A stretch of 64,000 bases of DNA from Cladobotryum mycophilum (taxonomy: Eukaryota; Ascomycota; Sordariomycetes; Hypocreales; Hypocreaceae), in contig JAVFKD010000016.1 in assembly GCA_036429605.1 (NCBI GenBank), positions 1,860,001 to 1,924,000 on the forward strand, read 5' to 3'. The position numbers and the translations under genes are program-made. Shown piece by piece: positions 1-10,538 of the stretch. The notes under the pieces are model-generated. The model saw only the letters and a list, made by a program, of their open reading frames with translations. It did no database searches and was not told where the DNA came from. Every line of letters starts with the position of its first letter. Position 1 is the first letter of the stretch.

Positions 1-198
1 AATTCTGTCATCACAAAGCCGCTGCTTTGTTGTCCGTCATGCAGGAACGGGAACGAGGTCCGCGGAGATTGTCATCCCTCGCTCCCCAGGACGGCCGGCG
101 TTGCTGTACCCCTCCATGTTTTTTTTGGTAACTACCTTACGTGTGATGAACATGTCCGTAAGAGCATCAAGTTTGAATAGATTACCATGGTAGACTAT

Positions 199-3100
199 CT
201 ATTTCCTAAAAGGTGCCAGGCTGTCTTGCGTGTTTTGTCTCCTCATCCAATCATCCCGCTTATTCCTGCTCCCGCCAATCCGCCCACCGGTTGCTCCGCC
301 TATTCGATTCCTCGCAAGAACTTTGTACTCTCTGTAAAGGTTCGATCCAGGGATACCCGGTGCCGTGCTCATCGACTGCCATGTACTGCTTGACCCCTCA
401 GAGTATCTCAATCCATGGTCGTCGTCCCTGTCCGCCTTGCTAAGCGTCGACGACGAATACTGGCTCCCAGGGTCCTGCAGTCTCTGGACCATCCAGTCGC
501 GAATGTCATCGCCCTTGTAGCCGTAAATGAACGCCAGGGCCAGCACCGCGACCGTGACGGGTATGGCCGTCATCCAGAAAAGCTGCTGGTTGTAGTGCGT
601 GCTCCTCATGTCGATCGTGTTCATGCCCAGGAAACTCGAAACAAACGACAGGGGGAGGAAGAACAGCGTCACAATGGTAAACACCCTAATCGCCTTCCCG
701 TGGTCTTCCTCCAGAATCTCGATTGTTTGTTTTACCTGCTCCTTTAGGATCCTCGATCTTGTGTTCATGTTCTCGACCTCGCGTCTTCGGACTTCGAGCT
801 GGCGGAGTTGCACGTCTCTGTATAAGCTTTCCGTCTTGTACTGCCCGACCCGAGTGCCGGTGGTGAACCGTAGCGTTTCGGGGTACACGGAATTTACGAA
901 TCGAATGAGGCAGACCTGTTGGTGCTCCAAGACATTGTCCAGTGCCTCAAGCTCCTCCTTGAGATCGCGAATGTCCAGAAAGACTCGCTTCTGAGGTCGT
1001 TGATTTGCTTGGAAATGGAGCCGAGAGGCGTAGTCTTTATAAATCTTCATGACTACATCCTTTTGATACGGACGAGCGGCAGAATGGGACTGATGTGGTA
1101 GATTCTGTCCTACGCATATGAATGCCAGGGTGAGAAACTCGGCTCCGACGGTCTTGGGCTGAAGCTTCTCAATATCCCGAGAGGTGTTGCCCGATAAGAA
1201 AATGTCTCTCTTGGCACTGTCCAAAAGATCTAGAGTTCGCTCCCACGTATCTCGTTCTTCCAATTTAAGCTCATCAAGCTTTGCCTGAATACGCTTCGCC
1301 AGCCGACTGTCTGACGGCTCCGAGTTGGATGCATCGAGCAATCTATTTGCCAAGGATAGCTTCTTCGAGCGGAGAACGAATACCTTGATGATCTGCTGAA
1401 AGGTGTGGACAATGTTTATTGACAACGGGGGCCTTGACACCCTGGCGTTGGTCGGTTGGTCTCTCCCAGAGTTTGTTACCATGATGTGCAGCTCCTTCAT
1501 GTATTTGTTGATGGCGAAGAGATAGGTGATGAAATCTTCCACATCATCAAGCATTCCATCTCGCGAAATCTGCACTGGGTCTTTACTAGGCGAAATGTGG
1601 TGCAGCCATACGTAACAAGGATCATCATAGGGTCTTTCACATCCGACATCACACTCAATGTGTGTATTGTGTAGATGATCCAGAGCTTGAAGCGCTGTCG
1701 AGTAATGCTTCCCAGATTTGCAGTCCTTGCAATCAGACCACGATATCTTCTTCGAAGACGAATCTGGAGTGTCCGTGTCCGAGTTCTTGAACTGACTGGA
1801 AAAGTTGCGGATGAAATAGGCGCGCTCGTCATCCGGGCCATGCTCGCTCTCTTGCCACACTAGTTGCTGTCACCCAAGTATGTCAGTATTGGTTAGACAA
1901 AGTTAGATGTGTAGCTTACACGGCAGATTGTATCCACACACCCCCAGAAGCGCTTCAACAGAATGTGTATCATGGAGCTTCCTCTTTTTGGTGTAAACGA
2001 CCATATGATCTGACGACTGGCCTCAACGAGTCGCTTCATTAGTAGTTGATCATGGCTCATCATGCCCATGGACTGGGAATGCCTCCATTCCGATCCTTCA
2101 TGTTCGCCATTCGTCGGCCATGCGTCGTGCTGCGTTGCCACATCCTCAACCTCATGAATCTCATCTTCTGACGACTGAATGCTCGCTGGGTAAGGGGTAT
2201 GTGCTCCGCTGGTCTTGCTTTGCCCATGTTTTTTGACTCTTCCAAAAGATCTCTCGGACTCATTTGAGCCGGAAAGCGATAGATCATCCTGGTCTTTGGG
2301 GTCTCCCGGTGCCAGGCCATCATCAACTCCCAGACGTGAAAGATCGTCTCTCGCAATATTCAAGTCACCATCGGGTAAGATCCCATCAAGGAATTCGTGC
2401 CGCGAAAAGAAATCTTCCATGGTAAACTTTGGAGCCTTGACATAATATCTTCCAATCTGGTGAGCCTTGACCGCTGCGTCGATTTCGTTGAGGAGCTTGA
2501 TCATCGTCTCGTCCTCCGCCCCCTGCAGCGTAGGACGGCGTGCTATGGTGTACGAATCCCAGTGAAAAAGGGGATGGTCCCTTGGGACAGCAACGCCTGC
2601 GCTTCGGAATCGCTGTTCAGCTCCCCCTCGTCAAGGTACTCATCCTCTGAAGCAAAATGCACCGCGCGGCGTGGGTGAGATTGAGCAGAGATGCTGCCAG
2701 CGTCCCCTCTCCAGAAAGCCTCTAAATTTCGAGTTTCGTTATTTTGTACAACATCCTGTCTAGCTTTAGGAAATGGTGAACGACGTGTGGACCGAGAGTG
2801 AAATCGTTGGGCTAAAGGATCGTGAAAGTCATCGTAACCATCAAAGTAAGGACGCCTCTGGTTCGATATATCATGACGACTTGATCGACGTGGGGCTGGA
2901 TATTCCCAATCTCGGTATCTTCGGTATGATGATTTTCTCGGGAGGCCATCGTTGCTCGTAGCATTGCTCGGCCTTCTCATGGCCCGCGGTATGTTGTAGC
3001 CGCCGTGCTGTATGGATAGAGCGTAAGTCAAGATGAAATTTAGATCAACATGGTGAACTGGCTTACTGGTGGGTCTAGTGAAATATCTTGAATTCGCCTT

Positions 3101-5632
3101 CTAGTGCCCTTGATTGCTTCCTTTCTATGGATTTGCCCAACTGCGCTGCCAACGTCATCTATAGTTATATTGGTGGTTTGGGCTGATCTGTCAATGTATG
3201 ATGCGCCACTGTCTGAGCCATGGTCTTCCGTCACTTCCTCCACGTCTTCGATTATAACTCTACCTTTGGAGTCAATGATGCGTATTCTGGTGGGATTCGT
3301 AATCACAGGCTGTGAGCCCTGTGCTGGTGATGAGCTTGAAGTGCCCTGCCTTGAGATGATGCCCCGCTCCTGAGGGAGTCCGGCTGGTGTTTTCTCAGAG
3401 ATGGTGAGACTATTCTCCTGTTTCTGTGTGAATGACTGATCTCTTCTCTTTTGAGAATCGTTCTGGATTAGTGGTGAGCTCGGAGGATCGGTGTTTCGAG
3501 TCACATCATTAGAATCTAATTGCGGTAGAGGCAGAGCTTCACCATTCCGGTTCTCGTTTCTTATGCCACGGCTGCCTGTGTTCTGACCATCCAACAGACG
3601 TTCTAGGCTTTTTAGAAGTGACATTATCTCGGGCCCCGAATAGTTATGGACCGCAGTATCCTTGTCATTTGATACTGTTTTGGACGAGAGTTGGTCGGGC
3701 TGCTCTTGTGGCTCAGTCGCATTTTCTGGATATTCGATTCTCCGCCTCTGAGTTGGAAATGCCTCAACTGATCCTAGAGTCATCGACTTTTCTGACCTGA
3801 CTGTTCTGATGTCCCAGATAGAAGCCTGCTCGTCCTCATACCCACTGCCCTGCAGAGTGCTCGTTTTTGAGTGGGTTCGTTGGATGCGATATAAAGACCT
3901 CGGTCCCCACCGAGGATATAGATTGCTATTTCGCCTCTGCACCAATGCTTGATTATCTCCATCATGTAATGCGCGAGAGGGGGTGTATGTTGAACCACGA
4001 TCGGTCATGTCGTCTGGCCTTGGCTGGTAGTCCAACATCAGTACCTCCTTCTGGCCCGAATAACTCGATCCCCGACCGGCATGGCCGCGATGACGTGAGT
4101 CTGGCCTCTTCTTCTCTATTAGACGAAATACGTGCAACCGCGGCATCTTTGATTTCATGAATTCGATCCACTTTTCGCCTGTCAAGATGCCGTCTTCCTG
4201 GTCAATCAACTCAAAATTCAAGGCATTGTCAACTTTTCCCTGGACCATAACCATTGTATACCTAAAGAAGTCAACCCAGGAGGTATCCGACGGTACAAGA
4301 ATCCGGTGGATACGGTTTGCTTGATCGATGATTCGAACAATTATTGGCTGCTCGAGACCGGATGTTCGCTTCTCAACAACGCCGCCAAGCAGGTCATCAG
4401 GAAGCTGATCAGACATGGTGATCAAGATGTTTGATCCGATCAAGAGACACCACATCTGGTTGACATATAACACGTCGTCACGTTGACCGCAGGCTGACAT
4501 TTTCCGTATAACCTGATGCTTGTCGCGGTTCGTCACAACATCAAACCCATACAGGCTTTGAAGAAGGGTTTGGGGATGGTGCTCCCCATCTTCCGATGCA
4601 GTGTGGCTTTCCAATGACTTCATCGCCATATATGGTGAGGCAACAAATACCACAGGATCCGTTTGTTGATGCCTACTAGAAGCCCGGCTGCCATGATGTT
4701 GAGAGTGAGTGCCAATGGAACGCAAGACCGAGCCCGGCTCAATGTAGGTACCATTTTCAGAGTCCCGAACGAACCTCTCCCCGACCGTGGCAACCAGTTT
4801 GACCGCAACTTCTCTGAGATTGTCATCGATCAGCGGACAATTCCTAACCAGCTTCTATACGCGTGTCAGCAGTGGTCACCACCATGCGTAGACCACAAAT
4901 CATACGTCCAAAACTTTGAGACTCATCGTAGAGCGTTTGACATGACTGAGGAACGCAATTTTTAGTACTTATAAAAAAGCAAGGCTGATGCAAGTACTTA
5001 CAGCCATCTAACCAACACTGTTTCTGAATCCTCATCTTCTCTAGGGGGCCTTTAGGGCAGAAAAGCACAACTTTTCCTTCTCCCATCTCGTTGACACAGT
5101 ATTCCAATGCGTGAATAGGCTGCAGATGTGTTGTGCCTATTTCCTTAAGATCTGTCTTTTCCTCTCTCCAAACCTGCACTGGTGGTGAGGCCACGCCGTC
5201 GCCAAGGATGTACTTGTCAGCTGTAAGAGAAACGTTTATGGACAAGCCATCCCTTTCGGCTCGTTCGGCCATTGTACCTGAGTGAAGGATTGAGCTTATC
5301 GGCTCCAAGAAGTGACCCTCACTTGATTCCAGGTCAGTCAAGGAGTCGTCACTGAAGGGCGATAATGATCGCGTTCTTTCATTCCCCTGCCGAACGGGCG
5401 ATGAGGCTCGTGGTGTCCCATGTCTCGACTTCTCATGTTGATGATCTCCCTCCCCCTCCTCTTCCTCCTCTTCCTCTTCTATTTCATCCTCATAATATGG
5501 CTGCCTGTACTCATTTTCCGGGTGTCCATGTGAGCTACTGAAGTAGTCGTCAGGGGGCTCGTTCATGGAACTGCTAAAGGCCTGGTCCTGCAAATCATCT
5601 CTTGCTAAACGAAGGGGAGGTGAGTGTTCCAT
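199..5632 (-). CDS. Large CorA-like Mg2+ transporter family protein (two apparent frame breaks)
   Basis: I predict about 1,738 residues, if two one-base gaps are allowed. Exons (minus strand) are 5632-5002, 4945-4906, 4854-3067, 3007-1920 and 1866-199; donors at 5001, 4905, 3066 and 1919 read GTAAGT, GTATGA, GTAAGC and GTAAGC. Near residue 1,600 two membrane segments frame the GMN tripeptide (FLGMNTIDMR), the selectivity signature of CorA channels; the segment after it begins FWMTAIPVTV. The 1,200-plus residues ahead of it are acidic, charged and low in complexity (a Glu run at 5455-5490), which is typical of the giant CorA-like proteins of filamentous fungi, whose function is poorly known. 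The protein probably sits in the plasma or an organellar membrane. Reading frame is lost by -1 inside 4906-4945 and again between about 2545 and 2650. The second break could instead be a 50-nt intron with a weak GTGCAT donor. The family call is firm; the exact N-terminal exons are not. Confidence 0.8.
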
Positions 5633-6650
5633 TTTGTCCTAGATTGGGGTTTCACGTCTCCTCAAAAAATGAATTATGCCCCCTCTTGTGTAGGATGGGC
5701 ATTTAAAAGTGGTGAACACAAAGTCATAGCCAACAATGGCGGCAGGCGGAGATCCCCAGCAGCTCAGCAACACTGCCCCGACTGATGACCGAAGGGCGGA
5801 GTATATAGGTCTCCATATTCATGCAGTAAGTACCTGAAAAACACCGAAACGTTGACCAAGAGACCCAATGGACGTAATATCGATAACCAATTATTGTGCC
5901 TTGTCGGTGTGGGATATGTTAGCGGGGACAACGCATGCAATGCAGGGACGCAAGCCTTGTTAAATGTCAGGTTGCTACTTGTCTGTCATAAATGAGATTT
6001 TCTTCGCCAAACACTGGGCTCCTATGCATATTTGCCATTATTGGATGAGACAGCATTACCAATGGAGCTGAGACTGACATGCCGATTGGCCAATAGGTTC
6101 AATACGGGACCGGGAGGACATATTATAGTCAAAAATGCACCAATCATAACCTACACAGCTCTTTACCTGTGTAATCCAATAGGGGTTGGGCTACAATTAA
6201 GGAGTTGCATGGCATACAAGGCTCATCACCAAGAAGATGATAAATACCACAATACCCGGGAAAAGGTGAGTATGAATGACGAGATGAGTATATGAGAGTG
6301 ATTGTATTTGATCAAGATGGCTATATACAATGGCAGCTAGCTGCCCCTTCTTAAAATATGTACCGTGCCCAACCCTTGGACATCAAGAAACGTAACCCCA
6401 CCAACCGACCAGCGGCTAACCCTAACACAATGGACTTATCGAGGACGGTGTCCAGTTCGAAAAGATCGATGCAATGGCTGCTAGAAGTACGAGTGGTTCA
6501 GAACACCGTATGCAGTCTGAAGCATGGCTCCCCACGAACTGGACTTGGCGCCAGTCCATCTCATCCCCCTCGATAGCCCCTTTTGACGAGGGCCAGAATA
6601 TACATTGCCTTGTAGAGCAGAAAAGCAATTCCGGCTCGGTAGGTTGTTGC
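5633..6650. other. Intergenic: upstream region of the CorA-like gene and 3' flank of the secreted-protein gene
   Basis: About 1 kb with no supported gene. The longest open stretch (plus strand, 6032-6295) has no recognisable domain or splice context. The segment next to 5633 should hold the CorA-like gene promoter. Confidence 0.5.
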
Positions 6651-6887
6651 TTAGCATCCCTTGGGGCAGTGGCAGTCGCTGGTAGCCCTGAAGCCCTTGC
6701 AGCATGTAGAGAACCGTTTCATGTCATTGCGAAGGAAGTGGGCAGGACAATCATCGCCAATCAAGTTCTCCTCGCCGCAACATGCTCGAGTCCAGTCAAA
6801 GGCGTTTTGTTCGTATTGTATGCATTTGCAGGCGTTTGCGGTGGAGAGGAGAGCTGCAAAGGCAATTGTGGCGATGCTGAACTTCAT
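6651..6887 (-). CDS. Small secreted cysteine-rich protein (candidate effector-like)
   Basis: This is a single-exon reading frame of 78 residues that starts with ATG and ends in TAA. The first 19 residues form a clear signal peptide (Lys2, hydrophobic core IATIAFAALL, and an ANA cleavage site just before CKC), so the protein should be secreted. The mature part has about 59 residues with ten cysteines in the order C, C, CC, C, CC, C, C, C, which suggests five disulfide bonds. It is too short and wrongly spaced for a hydrophobin, and no CFEM pattern is seen. I do not recognise a named family; similar short secreted cysteine-rich proteins are common in ascomycetes and are often host- or stage-regulated. 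It lies at the edge of a 3.6 kb gene-poor stretch that would be its upstream region. The signal peptide and cysteine pattern make a real gene likely. The function is unknown. Confidence 0.7.
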   Translation of the reverse strand: MKFSIATIAFAALLSTANACKCIQYEQNAFDWTRACCGEENLIGDDCPAHFLRNDMKRFSTCCKGFRATSDCHCPKGC

Positions 6888-9616
6888 TTTGGGTGATATT
6901 TTGTGTGTGTGTGTGAGCCGTTATAGGAGGTTGACTAGACTTTCCCCAAGGGAACTGAGGTCTCTAAGTCGAGCAAGTAGAATGATCGGAAGAGTGGTTA
7001 TTGCTGAGGAGTGAAAGTGATGAGGATGGAGCGATGAACGGTTTTGACTTCACGGTTCTCTTCCGGCATCTTTATACTTGCTACGAGACGATGTAGAGTG
7101 GACTTTATGTTTTGCACTCCAACATCAGTTATAGTTTATCAACCCTTGCAAAAGGAAGGTGCGTTGAGTTGTGTCATTCTCCAAAACCAACGGCATGTTG
7201 GGATAAATGGCTTGCATGCGATCTAACAATAGGTGGACCACAATAGAGACGTTGGACCATATGCCACAACTAGTCCGAATGCGGCCGTATTTGAAGGGTC
7301 TGTTATGATATGCAAGTCACCTTCTACACTTAGATAAGAATTCTAGTTTTCCATCTAGTAAGATGTAAACTATCCTTCCAAAGTGGTGATGTCTGTTAGA
7401 TGGGAAGTGGGATCACGCCTTGTAAGACTAGCACATGTGACTATATCTATTGGAGAATCTCACTTCCTATCGGCCCCTTCGTGGGGAAATTCACTAGCCG
7501 ATGCATAAAGGCCGGATAGCGATGGCCAACAAACAATGACATTATATGTCACGTTGCTCTATATGGTGGTGTTTGTGAATAAGCGGGTTTTCTATGTGAC
7601 AAAGATGGCAACTGCACGAGTCATTAGGTTCACAACTATGCCTCGAATCGGCTTCATTTAACTATGAGCGATGAATCTCTTTCTGAATTGGTCTAACTAA
7701 TGGTATGTGGAATTCGGAGTTGTGTGGTCGTGTACTAGGTTGGTTATGAAGCCGAGTTTCCCGGAACCGAACCCAGGCATGAACCCCTCGATGCCATACA
7801 TTAGGCATCAAAATCCGACATCATGAAGCAAACAAATGTCTAGCCTTCCAAGTCTGGATAAGTTCGGTTCTGCGATATATGGGGAGGAAGACTCTTCGTT
7901 TTCTACATAACTCATGACTCACCTAGGTCCTCGTATGTGGCATATAGTGCGGCCCAAAACCTCCTGTCGCTTAAGTATGCATTTTTGTCCTTCACAACTA
8001 CAATTCTAGGAGACTAGATATCAATTTACCCCCTATACTTATTTATACACCGCTTATGGTTATCTTCGAGGCACGTGGACTGATGTTGGTTCGTCCGTAT
8101 TGCGTTAACCAACAAGTGGGGGAAAGGCCTTTCTAGACTTGACGACATATTCCTTGGCCACAAGGATAAGAAATGAGTTCGTTATTCATAACGATAATAA
8201 CGGGTTCTTTCATCTCAACTGTTATTTGAACGGAGCATCAGTATTTAACTTGGAGTAGCACAATGTTAAAGCTTCAAATGGGGACCTATGCTTTTATCTC
8301 TTGACGAATTGTAGATTATATTCACCAGAATTGGAGTAGGTTGATAAGATATTGATGGAACATCAAGTTCAGCTGGATATGTATCAGTAAACACGGTTGA
8401 AGAATTGAAGCACAGCAGATAGTGTTGGATGTTAGACAGCCATGTAAGGCACAACAAACGCGGCTCCTCACTAACCAACGTATACCAAAGAGTCCGTAGG
8501 GCAAGCAAAGCCGCGCTCCTGTAGCATTCTAGTCGCGTTTAATGCCTCTCCCGACCTTCTCTCTGTTTCCCTTTTTTTACCAATATCACAATACTGAAGA
8601 TACCTAGAGTTATCGTTATCATCAGACTGGGCCAACAGGTGATGCCACTCCACCAGTGTCGAGTCAATAGAAACATGCTACCCTGTACCAAGTCCAAAAT
8701 CCCTACCAAACGACGACGAATCAACTATCAATCTCATTGATTCTTAGGGCAATCTCTAGAATGTCTTCTTTCTTCTTTTCATATGAGATTCATAGTAATT
8801 GGTATTTACATCCCCCGCTTCCAGACTTATAACCTTAATTGGCCATCTGCAGCTCATTCTCACTCCATCTTGGTGGAACTGGTTTGACTGCCGACTCTTC
8901 TGACACCTACCCATCCGTTGTGGAATACGACATGCCGCTCTTGATTACCAGAATGTTACATACGTCATGAACAACCATGATCCATCAGTTTGAAGTGTTC
9001 TAACCGCAATATCTGGTGTTTTGCAGTCTTCACATGCCACAAGCAGCATTGAAGATCGTCCAACTTGCAGAAAGAAGAAAAAACCTGGTTTATGCGGAAT
9101 CACCCGACCCCCTGCACTTGCGGCAGGTTCGGAACGAGGCCCTCAACCTCGCGAAGCTGTAGCGCAAAACGTTGTTCCTGTCCATCGTCATGATTGGCTG
9201 CATTAGCTGAGACAGGCTCTTGTCAGCGATGGATAAGACATGATGCAGAAGCCTTATTAATTTATATCTTCAGCTACACGATGCTAAGTAGCGGCACCCA
9301 ATGACCGTTTAACAATAAGTTCTGATACTTTGAAAGCGTCAGGTCTGGACAAAACGGCTGCCTATCTGCTAAGCTGCTCTCTAAGCTGTAACCGGCGGCC
9401 CGTTGGGGTTTGTGGTTTGGGGGGACAGGAGAAAAAGACCGCAAAACCTCCACTCATTGTACCGAATACACGATAGCGTCGAAAACCTGAAGTGAGGATT
9501 TTCCTTCTTGGTATAGACACGCAGATATAACCGGAGAAACAGACGTCACCTTGTCGGATCCAAGCGGAGTAGCCGAATTCGGTACCCTCTACTGTACAAC
9601 TCGACGGAGCAGTACT

Positions 9617-9648
9617 GTAGTAGTAGTAGTAGTAGTCAGTAGTAGTAC
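9617..9648. repeat. Imperfect TAG/CTA trinucleotide microsatellite
   Basis: Seven consecutive TAG-type units, a one-base interruption (TCAG), then further AGT units. It is noncoding and lies in the long transketolase upstream region. Confidence 0.8.
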
Positions 9649-10391
9649 TATTAGGTAGAGGTTATTACTTATCCCTATCTGCCATCCCATGTGGTGTTGC
9701 AGTGAAGATCAGCTAGAAAATGGAGCCTCGCGCCCCTCGCTGGAGACAAAAGTATGGGCACCATTGCGTCAACCTGCGCTTGAACCTCTGTTTCGAGTGA
9801 ACCCTACTGGATGAACCATGAAGATCATCTTGGCGGAGTGGATGAGACAAGGCGACACTGGCCCAGTTTTGAAGGGGTCAGAGACAAGAGGAGAAAGGGA
9901 AAAAAAAACTCTTTCTTATGAAAATCATGTCCTGATTGAAACGATACCTGTAAAGAGAAACAAACAGCCCGTCGTCGTGAAAGGCCATTCCGGAGAAGTT
10001 GATATCGTTTTTTTTAACCGCCACAAGGCCGTCGGTATGTACTTGTACCTGAATACGCCGTAGTTGAGACTAGAGCCTACCAAGTATCCATTAGAACCCC
10101 CCCAAAGAACCCAAAGAAACCCCCACCTTCAGGTGAGTGCAGTGCAATGTAGTGCATGGATGGATGGCATCTCCACAGCTCGTGCTGCGATTTGCTATTC
10201 ATCCATCAACTCCTATTTGCCGCTTCCCTGCCGCCCCAGTAGTTTTTCGGTGGATGCTTCCCAATGCCTCACTAAGTCACTAAAGGGAGCCACTTCAATC
10301 CACTGCAAAGCTAAGTAATGCTCCCTAATTTATGACATAACCCCTCAACAGAAAAAAAGCGTGCCATCCGCGACTTGCCTTATAACATCGT

Positions 10392-10467
10392 CTTGCTCCC
10401 TTCCCTTCCCTTCCCTTCCTCCCCTCCCATTCCCATTCTCAATCCCATCCTCTTTTTTCCTCCTCCA
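10392..10467 (+). promoter_or_regulatory. Pyrimidine-rich (CT) core-promoter/leader tract of transketolase
   Basis: Repeated TTCCC units followed by CCTCC and TTTTTTCC blocks end about 70 bp before the transketolase ATG. CT-rich tracts near the transcription start are a known feature of highly expressed filamentous-fungal genes. Position and composition are seen; the role is inferred. Confidence 0.55.
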
Positions 10468-10538
10468 AATTCACAATTTGAAGGAGTCATCGTCTTTTAA
10501 CCTCATACCGTAATAACAGTTTGGAACTTTTTGCAAAC

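Larger units (their letters stand above)
6888..10538. other. Gene-poor intergenic stretch (3.65 kb)
   Basis: No gene is supported here. Open stretches are all under 90 codons and lack domains, codon-use continuity or spliceable neighbours. The part from about 7,250 to 8,850 looks AT-richer by eye and could be a decayed element, but no terminal repeats or transposase motifs are visible. A TAG trinucleotide tract lies at 9617-9648, and a pyrimidine-rich transketolase leader lies at the right end. Confidence 0.5.

Noticed and set aside
341..365. B-box-like GGTTCGATCC suggesting a tRNA gene
   Set aside because: It lies inside the coding sequence of the CorA-like gene and has no matching A box or cloverleaf arms.
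8266..8724. Short minus-strand open frames with hydrophobic stretches in the gene desert
   Set aside because: Three overlapping frames under 81 codons, none with a domain, splice context or consistent composition.
9818..10318. Two consecutive plus-strand open frames of about 80 codons upstream of transketolase
   Set aside because: No domain and no joining intron; they overlap the promoter and leader region.
6888..10538. Transposon or LTR element in the gene-poor stretch
   Set aside because: No transposase, reverse transcriptase, long terminal repeats or target-site duplications could be seen.
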